A stretch of DNA of 64,000 nucleotides from Caballeronia hypogeia (GCF_001544875.2 NZ_FCOA02000022.1:1-64000), one strand, 5' to 3'; shown: positions 44,161 to 53,864, counted from the first letter of the stretch. Numbers and translations are program-made. The notes: generated by a model from the letters alone, not told the origin.

Positions 44161-44865
44161 TCACGGCGACGCGCTCTGTCCCATGCGCTCGCGCAACGCG
44201 GCGCAATGCTGCACGAGATTAACCTGTGCCGCGACGAAACGCCTGAGCGGCGTATCGATGTCGTAAAAATAGATATTGGCGACGAAGCCATACACGGCGG
44301 CGTCGATGCTCGCGGGCGCCGCGCCGAACATGAACGGGCCATCGCCCAGCAGATTCGCGATCGCCTGAAGATTCGCGATGCCACGCGCATAGGCCGCGTC
44401 CGGCTCGTATCGTCCGATGCCCTGATAGCGATAGCGTTCGAAGTTGTACTTGCGCGCGCCTTCGAGCACGTCCGCGCCGACATCCGGAAGCGCGGCCAGC
44501 AGCGCGTCGCGGAATTGCGGCCAGTAGCGGTCGTCGCGCCAGCGCGAATACGACATGACCCAGTAGAGATCGTCGAGCGTGCGGCGGATCAGCAGATCGA
44601 GATCGCGCTGCCAAGCGGTGAGCGCCTGATCGAGCGTGAGCGCGTATTTGCGCGTCAGATGCGCGATGATCGCGTCGCTGTCGCCGATGGTTTCGTCGCC
44701 GTCGACGAGATACGGCAACTGGCCGCGCGGCGCCGCGCTCGTATCCAGCACGTGCCGATGCTCGAACCCAAGGCCCGCCAGCCTCAGGAACGCGAACACC
44801 TTGAGCCCGAACGGATTGTTGTCTTCGAGGCCGAACAGCGGCGGGTACGAATACAGTGTGATCAT
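44161..44865 (-). CDS. Metaxin/FAXC-like glutathione S-transferase
   Basis: A 234-residue protein. The N-terminal thioredoxin-fold domain begins ITLYSYPPLFGLEDNNPFGLKVFAFLRLAG and contains PRGQLPYLVDGDETIGDSDAI (the cis-Pro and glutathione-site strand). The C-terminal helical domain includes FMFGAAPASIDAAVYGFVANI. This architecture matches the bacterial group related to metaxins and FAXC rather than classical detoxifying GSTs. It is divergent from nudC, with about 125 bases between starts. Confidence 0.88.
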   Translation of the reverse strand: MITLYSYPPLFGLEDNNPFGLKVFAFLRLAGLGFEHRHVLDTSAAPRGQLPYLVDGDETIGDSDAIIAHLTRKYALTLDQALTAWQRDLDLLIRRTLDDLYWVMSYSRWRDDRYWPQFRDALLAALPDVGADVLEGARKYNFERYRYQGIGRYEPDAAYARGIANLQAIANLLGDGPFMFGAAPASIDAAVYGFVANIYFYDIDTPLRRFVAAQVNLVQHCAALRERMGQSASP

Positions 44866-44990
44866 CGATGTCTCCAGGCCTCGCCCTGCAAGGACGCGCC
44901 AAGTTCGCTACGATTCCCGACTGGCCTTGCATCTTCCCGTCACGCCGCCGCACGCGTCATTCGCGTGCGCCGCCCTACACGAAAAATACT

Positions 44991-45944
44991 ATGCCCACGC
45001 CGCCTCATGCCATAGGTTTTACGCTCGATCCGCTCGACCGCTTGTCGGAGAAGCGCGACGACGAAGGTTTCATCGCCGGCCTGCGCGACGATGCCGCGAC
45101 GCGCTTTCTCCTGTTCGTGAACAACGTGCCGCTGTTCAAGCGCGCCACAGGCCACGATCCGCTGTTCGACGCGCGCGAGGCGGCGCGGCTCGGCGCGCCC
45201 TTGCAGTCGGTGTTTCTCGGCCGGGACGCCGATGCGCGCGCGCTTTTCGCGCTCTCGTTCGATGAAGCCGTAAGAAGCACGCTCGAAGGCGATTCGGCCG
45301 ATTCCGCCACGTCCGCCGCGGCGATCGAAGCCATCGAGCTGCGCCCGATCGCGATGCAAGGCCTCGTGCCGCCGCCGCTGGTGAGCGCGCTGGGCGAGGC
45401 GCGCTCGATGCTCGACTGGCACCGCCGGCACCGTTTCTGCGCCAACTGCGGCCATCCGACCGACGCCGCGGGCGCGGGCTGGCGGCGCATCTGCCCGAAC
45501 TGCAAGGCGCAGCATTTTCCGCGCGTCGATCCGGTGGTCATCATGCTGGTCACCGACGGCGAGCGCTGCCTGCTCGGCCGTCAGCCGCAATTCCTGCCGG
45601 GCATGTATTCGGCGCTCGCGGGTTTCATCGAGCCGGGCGAAACGTTCGAGCATGCCGTGTGTCGCGAAGTGCTGGAAGAAGCGGGCATCCGTTGCACGGA
45701 CGTGCGCTATTTCGCGTCGCAGCCCTGGCCGTTTCCGTCGTCGCTGATGATCGGCTGCTTTGCGCGCGCGGCCACGACCGAGATCGTCGTCGACGAGAAA
45801 GAACTGGAGGACGCGCGCTGGTTCTCGCGCGCGGAAGTCGCCGGCATGCTCGACGGCACGCACGCGGACGGGCTGTCGGCGCCGAAGCCGTTCGCCATCG
45901 CGCATCATCTGCTGAAGGCGTTCGCGACGGGCGAGCTCGAATAG
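44991..45944 (+). CDS. nudC: NADH pyrophosphatase (NudC)
   Basis: A 317-residue Nudix hydrolase that cleaves NADH (and in some species removes NAD caps from RNA). Zinc ribbon CANCGHPT...CPNCKAQHFPRVDP (about residues 145-178). The Nudix box is GFIEPGETFEHAVCREVLEEAGI-like (about residues 209-231), followed by SQPWPFPSSLM, the NudC signature that separates it from other Nudix proteins. Start 44991 is the first Met at the conserved N-terminal domain; the frame extends up to 44868 without support. Confidence 0.95.
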   Translation: MPTPPHAIGFTLDPLDRLSEKRDDEGFIAGLRDDAATRFLLFVNNVPLFKRATGHDPLFDAREAARLGAPLQSVFLGRDADARALFALSFDEAVRSTLEGDSADSATSAAAIEAIELRPIAMQGLVPPPLVSALGEARSMLDWHRRHRFCANCGHPTDAAGAGWRRICPNCKAQHFPRVDPVVIMLVTDGERCLLGRQPQFLPGMYSALAGFIEPGETFEHAVCREVLEEAGIRCTDVRYFASQPWPFPSSLMIGCFARAATTEIVVDEKELEDARWFSRAEVAGMLDGTHADGLSAPKPFAIAHHLLKAFATGELE

Positions 45945-46022
45945 GACGCGCTTTGGCCAATCGGCGCAGAATGCCGATGCGCGTCGGCGCGAGCGATTTT
46001 CATCAGACACCGGGTGAACGAC

Positions 46023-46607
46023 ATGAACATGAAAGGCGGCGTCCATATCTGGCTGATCCGGCATGGCGAAACCGAATGGAGCAAGTCGGGCCAGCACACC
46101 GGCACGACGGACATTCCGCTCACCGACGAAGGCCGCAGGCAGGCGACCGCGCTCGCACCGGTGCTGGCTTCCCAGCCGTTCGATCTGGTTCTGACGAGTC
46201 CGCGAAGCCGCGCGATCGAAACCTGCCGTCTCGCCGGGCTGGGCGCGCGCGCGAAGGTCGAACCGGAACTGCACGAGTGGAACTACGGCATCTACGAAGG
46301 CCGCACGACGCCGGAAATTCGCGAGGACGTGCCGGACTGGTCGGTATGGACTTCGCCGATTCCCGAGGGCGAAAACATGGCCGATGTCGGCGCGCGGGCG
46401 CAGGCGCTCATCGACAGGCTGCTCGCGACGAACGCGACGCACATCGCACTGTTTTCGCACGCGCATTTCTCGCGCGTGTTCGGCGCGCAATGGGCGACCG
46501 GCTCGCCCGCGCTGGGCGCGCATCTGGCGATGGACACCGCGGCCATGAGCGTGCTCGGCTACGAGCGCGACGTGCGCGCGATCATCAAGTGGAATCTGCT
46601 GCCCTGA
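46023..46607 (+). CDS. Histidine phosphatase family protein
   Basis: A 194-residue phosphoglycerate-mutase-like phosphatase. The catalytic motif LIRHGETEW lies at residues 9-17, TSPRSRAIETC holds the second arginine, and SHAHFSRV the second active-site His. A GGTGA Shine-Dalgarno-like element precedes the ATG at 46023; a GTG at 46014 is possible. It lies 78 bases after nudC on the same strand and may be cotranscribed. Substrate (sugar phosphate, alpha-ribazole phosphate or other) not determinable. Confidence 0.9.
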   Translation: MNMKGGVHIWLIRHGETEWSKSGQHTGTTDIPLTDEGRRQATALAPVLASQPFDLVLTSPRSRAIETCRLAGLGARAKVEPELHEWNYGIYEGRTTPEIREDVPDWSVWTSPIPEGENMADVGARAQALIDRLLATNATHIALFSHAHFSRVFGAQWATGSPALGAHLAMDTAAMSVLGYERDVRAIIKWNLLP

Positions 46608-46616
46608 GGGCGTTTT

Positions 46617-47660
46617 TCAAAGCGTTTCGCGTTCGACCAGATCGAAGCCGACGTCGACGAGCGTTTTCTCCGTGTTCCCGCCGAACCGGTCGATGAGACA
46701 GCGCGCCGCCGTCGCGCCGATGCGTTTGCCGTCGACGCGCACGGTCGTCAGCGCGGGCGTCGTGTCGGCGGTGAATTCGAGCGCGCCGAAACCGCATACC
46801 GCGATGCGCCCGGGAACATCGATGGCGAGCCGCCGCGCCTCGGACACGACGCCGAGCGCGAGCAGGTCGGAGCTGCAGAAGATGGCGTCGACGCCCGGGC
46901 GGGTTTCGAGAATGCGCTGCAGCCCTTGCTTGCCGAGCGCGACGGAACTGGGCGGCGGCATCAGCAATTCGGCGACGTCGGCGATGCCGCGCTGCGTGAG
47001 GGTATCGATGAAGCCGCGGCGTCGTGCGAGCGCGCGCTGGTCGTCGGCGGAGACGAGCGCGGGACGGCGCGAGCCGCGCGCAAGAAAGCGTTCGGCCACG
47101 GCCACGCCGATCCGGTAATGCGAGAAGCCGACGAGCATGTCGATGGGATCGTCGCTCATGTCCCAGGTTTCGACGATCGGAATGCCGATCTTGCGCAGGC
47201 GTTCCCGGAGTGTCGGCGTATGCGCCACGCCGGTGAGGAACACGCCTTCGGGGCGGCGGCTCAGGATCGCGTCGAGTAGCTGGTCTTCGTCTTCGTCGCT
47301 GTAGCCGGACAGGCCGAGCAGCACTTGATAGCCGGCGCGGGACATCGTGTCGCTGAACACTTGCACGGTCTCGGAGAAGAGCGAGTGCGCGACGGTGGGG
47401 ACGATCGCCGCGATCAGGCGGGATTTCGCCGATGACAAGCCGCCGGCCAGGCGATTCGGCACGTAGCCGAGTTGCGCGACGGCCTGGCGAACGCGAGCCC
47501 GGGTTTCGGGCGCCACCGTCTCGGGGGCGTTGATCACGCGGGATACGGTTATTGGCGAGACGCCCGCCGAGATGGCGACGTCGGTTATGCGCACGGTTTT
47601 CGCCGCCGTACGGGGGCGGCGTTTGGGGGGCGCCGGAGGAGTCGTGGGTTTGAGGCGCAT
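46617..47660 (-). CDS. LacI family repressor (GntR-like)
   Basis: A 347-residue regulator. A basic tail (PPKRRPRTAAK) precedes the LacI helix-turn-helix VRITDVAISAGVSPITVSRVIN (about residues 22-44). The effector domain shows SYRIGVAVAERF-type and CGFGALEFTADTTPALTTVRV stretches like gluconate repressors. It begins 26 bases after the MFS gene and is the last gene of the sugar-acid operon that starts with the dehydratase. The twin palindromes at 51544-51586 are its likely operators, giving autoregulated control (inference). Confidence 0.9.
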   Translation of the reverse strand: MRLKPTTPPAPPKRRPRTAAKTVRITDVAISAGVSPITVSRVINAPETVAPETRARVRQAVAQLGYVPNRLAGGLSSAKSRLIAAIVPTVAHSLFSETVQVFSDTMSRAGYQVLLGLSGYSDEDEDQLLDAILSRRPEGVFLTGVAHTPTLRERLRKIGIPIVETWDMSDDPIDMLVGFSHYRIGVAVAERFLARGSRRPALVSADDQRALARRRGFIDTLTQRGIADVAELLMPPPSSVALGKQGLQRILETRPGVDAIFCSSDLLALGVVSEARRLAIDVPGRIAVCGFGALEFTADTTPALTTVRVDGKRIGATAARCLIDRFGGNTEKTLVDVGFDLVERETL

Positions 47661-47686
47661 CTTATTCGGCTTCCATGAAATCCCGA

Positions 47687-48994
47687 TCAAACATCCCTCG
47701 AAGCCTTCCGCATCAAAACCACCGTCACAAAAGCAAAAATCAACAAGCATGCAGCAGGAATCAGCATGGGAGCCTTAACCGACCCACTAGCCTGCCTCAC
47801 CCAGGGCACGAGATTCTGCGCGATGAATCCGCCGATATTCCCCAGCGAATTGATGGCGGCAATCCCCGCCGCCGCCCGCGCACCCGTAAGAAACTTCGGC
47901 GGAATGGTCCAGAAGCAAGGCAACAACAGATACATGCAGGGCGCACCCAGACACAATGCGATGAACCGCAATGTATTGGTCGGCAAAAACACGCTGCCAA
48001 GAAAGAACACGACGCCGATCAAAGCCGCCGCCAGCATGGCGCCCATCGTCCGATTCCCTCGCCGCAGCTTTCCCGGCAACCAGGCGAGCACAAGCGTAGC
48101 CGCCAGCCACGGCACGATGTTCAGCAAGCCGTTGACCGTGTTCGTCACGCCGAAGCCCTTCACGAGCGTCGGCAGCCAATAGCTCACGCCATATACCGAC
48201 ATCGACAGCATCATGTAGTACAACGCCATGCCGATCACGCGCGGCTCCGTCAGCACCCGCATGACATGCGACCCGCTCTTCTCGACCTTCTGCGCGTCAC
48301 GGCGCTCGATCTCCAGCGTATCGTCGAGCCAGCGCTTCTCGTCATCTGAGAGAAACGTGGCTTTCGAAGGCGCCGCCGGCAGCCACAGCAAAACGACGAA
48401 CGTCAGCAACACCGACGGCACACCCGTCACGATGAAAACGAGTTGCCAGCCCTGAAAATCGAACCAGTTCTTGTCGAGCAGATAGCCGCAGATCGGCGCG
48501 CCGACCATATTGCCGATGCTGCTGCCCAGCGTGAAATACCCCAGCATGCGCACGCGATGCCGCTGCGGAAACCACAGCGTCAGGTAATAGATCACTCCCG
48601 GATAAAGCCCCGCCTCCGACGCGCCCAGTAAAAAGCGCAGCACGTAGAACATCGTCGCGTTCTTCGTGAACGCAAGCAGAATCGTCACGACGCCCCACGT
48701 CAGCATGATCCGCGCAATCCAGCGCGGTGCGCCGTACTTGTGCAGCATCACGTTGCTCGGAATCTCGAAGATCAGATAGCCGATGAAAAACAGCGATGCG
48801 CCCAATCCATACGCGACTTCCGATATGCCCAGACTGCCGAGCATCTGCAGCTTCGCGAAGCCGATATTCGACCGGTCGATATACGCCACCAGATACAGCA
48901 GCCCGACGAGCGGCATCAACCGCCACGCCAGGCGATTGATGAGACGCTGTTCATCGACATTGCTTGGCGTATGGGTCTGCGACAGAGTGTTCAA
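47687..48994 (-). CDS. MFS transporter, anion:cation symporter (ACS) family
   Basis: A 435-residue, 12-helix major facilitator. Helix 1 begins LMPLVGLLYLVAYIDRSNIGFAKL, the signature start of the ACS family (phthalate, D-galactonate, glucarate transporters). FEIPSNVMLHKYGAPRWIARIM and RFLLGASEAGLYPG match the conserved loop and helix 4. It lies between the RraA-like gene and the LacI gene in the same orientation, and probably imports the aldonic or related sugar acid handled by the dehydratase. Confidence 0.92.
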   Translation of the reverse strand: MNTLSQTHTPSNVDEQRLINRLAWRLMPLVGLLYLVAYIDRSNIGFAKLQMLGSLGISEVAYGLGASLFFIGYLIFEIPSNVMLHKYGAPRWIARIMLTWGVVTILLAFTKNATMFYVLRFLLGASEAGLYPGVIYYLTLWFPQRHRVRMLGYFTLGSSIGNMVGAPICGYLLDKNWFDFQGWQLVFIVTGVPSVLLTFVVLLWLPAAPSKATFLSDDEKRWLDDTLEIERRDAQKVEKSGSHVMRVLTEPRVIGMALYYMMLSMSVYGVSYWLPTLVKGFGVTNTVNGLLNIVPWLAATLVLAWLPGKLRRGNRTMGAMLAAALIGVVFFLGSVFLPTNTLRFIALCLGAPCMYLLLPCFWTIPPKFLTGARAAAGIAAINSLGNIGGFIAQNLVPWVRQASGSVKAPMLIPAACLLIFAFVTVVLMRKASRDV

Positions 48995-49047
48995 AGCATC
49001 TCCTTGCGCCGCGTCGTGCGCGCGGCTTTTTCATCAACGATGAAAAA

Positions 49048-49782
49048 TCAGCCGCGCTGCTTGCGCCACTCCTTGTACGCGGTCAGCGTCTCCTCGTTCG
49101 GCGGATACGTGCCGCGCAGCACCGCGCCGCCCTCCACGCGCGCCGACAGAAACTCCTCCATGATCTCCTGCTCGGTCGCATCGCGCGCGACTTCCTCGGC
49201 CATGTAGCGCGGCACGATCACGACGCCATCGACATCGCCGACGACGATATCGCCCGGATACACCGCCACGCCGCCGCACGCGATCGGCACGTTCATGTCG
49301 ACCGCATGATGCTTCGCGAGATTGAGCGGCGCGCTCGCGCCCGCGCAGAACAGCGGCAGGCCGATATCGCCGATGGTGCCGGAATCGCGCACGCAGCCAT
49401 CCGACACCATGCCCGCGACGCCGCGCATCTTCAGACGCGTCGTGAGAATCGAGCCGGTCGAGGCGACGCTGCGGTCACCGCGGCAATCCTGCACCAGCAC
49501 GCTGCCCGGCGGCGCGGTCTCGACGGCCTTGCGCTGCGGATGATCCGGGTCCTGAAACACGCCGACGTGATCGAGATCCTCGCGCGCCGGAATATTGCGC
49601 AGCGTGAACGCCGGTCCGACCATGTTCGGCGCGCCCTTCACGGGCTTCACCAGCGGCGCGACGCCCTGCAGGAACACGTTGCGCAGGCCGCGCTTGAAGA
49701 GTTGCGTCGTGAGCGTCGCGGTGCTGACGTGGCGCAGCAGTTCGATGGTTTCGTCGGAAATGGCGATGTCTTGGGTCGTCAT
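49048..49782 (-). CDS. RraA-like / HMG-CHA aldolase family protein
   Basis: A 244-residue member of the RraA/4-hydroxy-4-methyl-2-oxoglutarate aldolase fold. Though often annotated as a regulator of RNase E, members with an intact D...RD centre are class II pyruvate aldolases. That centre is visible here: DCRGDRSVASTGS, then GMVSDGCVRDSGTI (about residues 98-140). Its position 13 bases after an aldonic-acid dehydratase and before a sugar-acid transporter argues for a retro-aldol step on a 2-keto-3-deoxy acid, not RNA metabolism (inference). Confidence 0.87.
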   Translation of the reverse strand: MTTQDIAISDETIELLRHVSTATLTTQLFKRGLRNVFLQGVAPLVKPVKGAPNMVGPAFTLRNIPAREDLDHVGVFQDPDHPQRKAVETAPPGSVLVQDCRGDRSVASTGSILTTRLKMRGVAGMVSDGCVRDSGTIGDIGLPLFCAGASAPLNLAKHHAVDMNVPIACGGVAVYPGDIVVGDVDGVVIVPRYMAEEVARDATEQEIMEEFLSARVEGGAVLRGTYPPNEETLTAYKEWRKQRG

Positions 49783-49795
49783 GATGTTGCGCTTC

Positions 49796-51529
49796 TCAGT
49801 GAATTTCCGGCTCGCCGCCGGTCGCGGTTTTCTCTTCGAGGAAATCGAAATCGCAGCCCTTGTTCGCCTGTGTCACGTGCAGTTGATGCATGACGCCAAA
49901 GCCGCGCTCGAACGGACGCTTCGGTGGCGTCCAGGCGGCGCGTCGCGCGGCGAGCTCTTCGTCGCCGACTTCGAGATGCAGACGCCGCGCGGGCACGTCC
50001 AGTTCGACGATGTCGCCATCCTTCACCAGCGCCAGCGGCCCGCCGACGAACGATTCCGGCGCCACGTGCAGCACGCACGCGCCATAGCTCGTGCCGCTCA
50101 TGCGCGCATCCGAGATGCGCACCATGTCGCGCACGCCCTGCTTCAGGAGCTTTTGCGGAATCGGCAACTGGCCCCACTCCGGCATGCCCGGCGCGCCCAC
50201 CGGACCCGCGTGCTGCAGCACGATCACCGAATCGGCGGTGACCTCGAGCGCTTCGTCGTCGATGCGCGCGGCCATGTCGGCGTAATCCCTGAACACGACT
50301 GCCGGTCCGCGATGCTTCAGCAGATGCGCTTCCATCGCGGCGGGCTTGATCACGGCGCCGTCGGGCGCGAGATTGCCGGTCAGCACGGCGAGGCCGTCGT
50401 TCGGCACCAGCGGATTGTCGCGGCGGCGGATCACGTCGTCGTTGAAAATCTCGGCGCCCGCGATGTTCTCGCCGAGCGTCGCGCCATTGACGGTTAGTTG
50501 AGTTCCGTCGATCAGATCGCCGAGCTCCGCGAGCAGCGCGCGCAGGCCGCCCGCGTAAAAGAAGTCCTCCATCAGATACTTGCCGGCCGGGCGAATGTTG
50601 CCGATCACCGGCGTCACGCGCGCGAGCTCGTCGAAGCGCGCGGTCGTCAGCGGCACGCCGGCGCGCCGCGCCACCGCGACCAGATGCACGATCGCGTTGG
50701 TCGAGCCGGACAGCGCGAGCACGGTGGTCACGGCGTTATCGAAGGATTTCGGCGTGAGAATGTCGGACGGCTTGAGGTCCGTCCACACCATCTCGACGAT
50801 GCGCTGCCCCGTCAGCGATGCGTACTGCGCATGCCGCGAGTCCACCGCCGGAATCGACGCGAAGCCCGGCAGCGTCAGGCCGAGCGCTTCGGCGGCGCTC
50901 GTCATCGTCGACGCGGTGCCCATCGTCATGCAATGTCCCGGCGAGCGCGCGATGCCGCTTTCCACGCCCTTCCACTCGTCCTCGGTGATCTTGCCCGCGC
51001 GCAGTTCCGCCCAGTATTTCCAGGTGTCCGAGCCGCTGCCGAGCGTGCGGCCGTTCCAGTCGCCGCGCAGCATCGGACCGGCGGGCAAATAGATCGACGG
51101 CAGATTCATGCTGATCGCGCCCATCAGCAGGCCGGGCGTGGTCTTGTCGCAGCCGCCCATCAGCACGCAACCGTCGAACGGATACGAGCGCAGCACTTCC
51201 TCGACTTCCATCGCGAGGAAGTTGCGATAGAGCATGGTCGTCGGCTTCTGAAACGGCTCGGCGAGCGTCATCACGGGCATTTCCACGGGAAAGCCGCCCG
51301 CCTGCCAGATGCCGCGCTTCACTTCCTCGACGCGCTGCTTGAAATGCGTGTGGCACGAGTTGATCTCGCTCCACGTATTGATCACGGCGATGACCGGCTT
51401 GCCCATGTAATCGGACGAGTGATAGCCCATCTGCGCCGTGCGCGAGCGATGCCCGAACGAGCGCAGGTCGTTCACGCCATACCAGCGATGGCTGCGCAGT
51501 TCTTCCGGCTTCTTGCGATTCGAGGTCAA
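49796..51529 (-). CDS. IlvD/Edd family sugar-acid dehydratase
   Basis: A 577-residue iron-sulfur dehydratase of the arabonate/xylonate subgroup, turning an aldonic acid into its 2-keto-3-deoxy derivative. Cluster and metal residues: SCHTHF (about 65), [10 protein letters not shown] (about 130), and [13 protein letters not shown] (about 200). The C-terminal domain has the catalytic serine region [17 protein letters not shown]. Start 51529 is a TTG with GGAGA seven bases before it; the frame extends to 51586 but would run through the operators. First gene of the dehydratase-RraA-MFS-LacI operon. Confidence 0.9.
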   Translation of the reverse strand: MTSNRKKPEELRSHRWYGVNDLRSFGHRSRTAQMGYHSSDYMGKPVIAVINTWSEINSCHTHFKQRVEEVKRGIWQAGGFPVEMPVMTLAEPFQKPTTMLYRNFLAMEVEEVLRSYPFDGCVLMGGCDKTTPGLLMGAISMNLPSIYLPAGPMLRGDWNGRTLGSGSDTWKYWAELRAGKITEDEWKGVESGIARSPGHCMTMGTASTMTSAAEALGLTLPGFASIPAVDSRHAQYASLTGQRIVEMVWTDLKPSDILTPKSFDNAVTTVLALSGSTNAIVHLVAVARRAGVPLTTARFDELARVTPVIGNIRPAGKYLMEDFFYAGGLRALLAELGDLIDGTQLTVNGATLGENIAGAEIFNDDVIRRRDNPLVPNDGLAVLTGNLAPDGAVIKPAAMEAHLLKHRGPAVVFRDYADMAARIDDEALEVTADSVIVLQHAGPVGAPGMPEWGQLPIPQKLLKQGVRDMVRISDARMSGTSYGACVLHVAPESFVGGPLALVKDGDIVELDVPARRLHLEVGDEELAARRAAWTPPKRPFERGFGVMHQLHVTQANKGCDFDFLEEKTATGGEPEIH

Positions 51530-51543
51530 GCAGCGTCTCCTTG

Positions 51544-51559
51544 ATGGTAGCGTTACCAT
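51544..51559 (-). promoter_or_regulatory. LacI-type operator 1
   Basis: The 16-base palindrome ATGGTAGCGTTACCAT has perfect 6-base arms around a central GCGT. It lies 15 bases upstream of the dehydratase TTG start. The CG-centred shape and its position fit the LacI regulator at the end of the operon. Confidence 0.75.
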
Positions 51560-51570
51560 TCGAGCGTAAG

Positions 51571-51586
51571 ATGGTAGCGCTGTCAT
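51571..51586 (-). promoter_or_regulatory. LacI-type operator 2
   Basis: ATGGTAGCGCTGTCAT, an imperfect copy of operator 1. The two centres are 27 bases apart. The left half ATGGTAGCG is identical to operator 1. Confidence 0.65.
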
Positions 51587-51623
51587 CGGGGAGAGTCGCT
51601 TGGGGTTTTTCCGGGGAATATAA

Positions 51624-52289
51624 CTATTTGATGTTGAGCGGCACCGAGCCGATCAAATCAGAAACCCCGAGCCACAGAATCTGCACGCCGATGCAAAAAA
51701 TCACGAACGCGAACAAGCGCATTGCGATCTGCGTGCCGCTGGTGCCGAGCAGACGTTCGAAATGTCCGGCGAAGCGCACGCACAGATAAATGCTTACGCA
51801 CAGAATCACCAGGCCGACGCTCACGCCTGCGATATGCACCGGTTGCAACCCGTGACGCGGCGAGCCCGTACCGAGTGCGATCGCCACGCTGATCGCGCCC
51901 GGCCCGACGGTGATCGGCAAGGTGAGCGGATAGAACGCCTTGGCTCTCAGCGATGCGCCGCTGCGCGGCTTGGGCACGGATTCCGCGCCGTCGTCAGCGT
52001 CGGGCGCCTGAAGCAGCGCCCATCCCGCCATCGCGACGACCAGGCCGCCCGCCACGCGCAGCACCGGAATGGAGATGCCGAAGAACGTCAGCACGTATGC
52101 ACCGATGGAAAGTGAAGCCAGCAGAATCGCGAAACTGTTGAGGGAGATGCGTCGCGCGAGCTCCGCGCGCTCGGCGTCGCTGATATGCGGCAGCATGCTC
52201 AGGACGACGAGCGCCGTCGCCGGCGGATTGATGATCGGGAACAAACCGGCGACGATCAGGAGCACCGTCTTGGCGAATTCGTTGAGCAT
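51624..52289 (-). CDS. MarC family integral membrane protein
   Basis: A 221-residue protein with six predicted helices. The repeated family motifs are [17 protein letters not shown] (residues 15-31) and [19 protein letters not shown] (about 123-141), each carrying the NP/GP turn of the two inverted MarC halves. MarC-type proteins are membrane proteins of unclear function, once linked to multiple-antibiotic resistance without confirmation. The ATG at 52289 begins at the first helix; an in-frame extension to 52337 is unlikely. Its 3' end lies just upstream of the dehydratase operators. Confidence 0.9.
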   Translation of the reverse strand: MLNEFAKTVLLIVAGLFPIINPPATALVVLSMLPHISDAERAELARRISLNSFAILLASLSIGAYVLTFFGISIPVLRVAGGLVVAMAGWALLQAPDADDGAESVPKPRSGASLRAKAFYPLTLPITVGPGAISVAIALGTGSPRHGLQPVHIAGVSVGLVILCVSIYLCVRFAGHFERLLGTSGTQIAMRLFAFVIFCIGVQILWLGVSDLIGSVPLNIK

Positions 52290-52391
52290 GCGCGTCGTTG
52301 TCCGTTCGTCGTTGGCCGCATTGCACCCTTTCAGCAAGCCCGGACATTGTGCACGCCAAGTGGACGCGCGTGCGCGTGATCTGCTCAGGAA

Positions 52392-52733
52392 TCAGGCAAA
52401 CGGCGTCGTGAGAATCAGCGCGCATTCGGTGACGAACGAACCCAGCCCCACGCCGATCAGCACCCGCGCGACGAGCGTCCAGACGCGATGCTCGACGTTG
52501 CCCGAGCAGCGCCACGCGATGGTGCACCACAGCAGATAGACCACCGAGCAAAGGGCGAATACGCCCAGCATGCCGGGCCAGAACCAGACGGTCATCAACA
52601 GGAAAGTTTCGGGAGCAACGCCGCTCGTCCAGAGGTCGAGATAGACGATCCACCATGCGACGTGGATCGGCACACCCAGCAGCCACCAGACTTTCCAGAA
52701 GCGTTCTTCTCCGCGCCAGGCCTTGCGAAACAT
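52392..52733 (-). CDS. Small integral membrane protein of unknown function
   Basis: A 113-residue protein with three to four hydrophobic helices: about residues 12-33 (VWWLLGVPIHVAWWIVYLD), 40-70 and 85-108. It is rich in Trp. No family recognised. The start at 52733 is the first Met before the helices; 52778 is also open. It lies between marC-like and ycgR on the same strand with gaps of about 100 and 60 bases, so linkage to either is unclear. Confidence 0.6.
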   Translation of the reverse strand: MFRKAWRGEERFWKVWWLLGVPIHVAWWIVYLDLWTSGVAPETFLLMTVWFWPGMLGVFALCSVVYLLWCTIAWRCSGNVEHRVWTLVARVLIGVGLGSFVTECALILTTPFA

Positions 52734-52796
52734 GCGTCGCCGTGCAGTGGAAGGAGGCACGCATTCTACTCCACGCATGCCAGGGTCCGAGTCGCG

Positions 52797-53555
52797 TTAC
52801 GCCGAGAGGCTGCGCCGCTTCGCTTCCATGCGCGTGATGAGCCGCTGAAGCACGTTCTCCGCCGCGCCCGACAGTTGCAGGAAACGAAAACCGACCACAT
52901 AACGCACGTCGCCGCGCGGCGTTTGCACGGTGCGCGGCGAGACGAGTTCCAGATCGACGGGCAAGCTCACGCCCGCGCCGAGATGCAGGACGACATCGTT
53001 GAACACCGTGCCGATCTCCGTTTCCGCGAGACGCGGCGAGTCCATGCGCAGCGCAATGCCGCCGAGCGACAGGTCGTGTACTTCGTAGCGGAACGCTTCG
53101 CCATCGGCGAACGCGCCCTTCGCGTAAAACGGTTCGAGGATCGGCGTCGGCACGCGGAAATACTCGCGGCGCTGGAACTGGTAAAGCTTCTCCGGAAGCC
53201 CGACTTCTAAAGCCTGCCGCCCTTCGTAGGTCACCGCATGCGCGGCGGCGGTCGTGAACTCCACACGCACGCCATCGGGCGCGCCCTTGAAATACAGTTG
53301 CCGCGCTTCGAGCAGCGCGCGATTGTCCGACTCGACGCCGCCCCAGTCGAACACAATGCGCTTCTCCCGGACATCGACTTCCAGCAACTGCGTGACGATC
53401 TGGCCTCGCGCGCTCGTCACCGTCAGCATGTCGCGGCGCTGCACGAGATGGCGCAGGCAAAGGGCAATCTCGGAGGGAATGAGCCGCGCGAAGCGCTCGT
53501 GATCTTCGGCGAATTTCTCGATGTCGGACGTTTGCGGCAACGGTTCGGCAAGCAT
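52797..53555 (-). CDS. ycgR: YcgR-type flagellar brake protein (PilZ)
   Basis: A 252-residue cytosolic c-di-GMP effector. The N-terminal YcgR domain (about residues 15-120) contains DVREKRIVFDWGG. The PilZ domain begins at QRREYFRVPTP (the RxxxR ligand motif, about 127-137) and includes DLSLGGIAL (the D/NxSxxG motif, about 158). When bound to c-di-GMP, YcgR slows the flagellar motor. The ATG at 53555 is chosen from domain length; the frame continues to 53828 without similarity. Its presence fits the c-di-GMP-dependent polysaccharide locus at the right edge. Confidence 0.93.
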   Translation of the reverse strand: MLAEPLPQTSDIEKFAEDHERFARLIPSEIALCLRHLVQRRDMLTVTSARGQIVTQLLEVDVREKRIVFDWGGVESDNRALLEARQLYFKGAPDGVRVEFTTAAAHAVTYEGRQALEVGLPEKLYQFQRREYFRVPTPILEPFYAKGAFADGEAFRYEVHDLSLGGIALRMDSPRLAETEIGTVFNDVVLHLGAGVSLPVDLELVSPRTVQTPRGDVRYVVGFRFLQLSGAAENVLQRLITRMEAKRRSLSA

Positions 53556-53815
53556 GGTGGTCCAGTCTGGTTTTTTGGTTCGGGACGGCAAACTGCGCGA
53601 GCGGCAACTCCGGATTCGATCATTGGCGATTGGCCGATTGTCTCGGTCGATGCCTGCTCGTTCGAAAAGTTTTATCGATGCTATTAGCTGATGATACGTA
53701 TGTTGCCCGAAAAAAATCGGCTTCAGTACACCGGTAACAACTAGATTTCCATGGCAATTCAGCGTTTTGCAGAGCAGCAAAGCGTATTTATTACATTTTC
53801 CTTTCGACAATGAAG

Positions 53816-53841
53816 AAGGCCGGCGCAAAGCGTCCGGCCTT
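53816..53841 (-). terminator. Hairpin downstream of the ferritin-like gene
   Basis: AAGGCCGG (53816-53823) pairs with CCGGCCTT (53834-53841), with an inner CGC/GCG stem around AAA. It lies 24 bases past the stop of the ferritin-like gene. The following T-run is weak on both strands. Confidence 0.6.
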
Positions 53842-53864
53842 CGTTGGGGAACGAAAACAAATCG

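Noticed and set aside
49048-49782. RraA as an RNase E regulator
   Set aside because: The operon context and the retained D...RD aldolase centre argue for a metabolic role.
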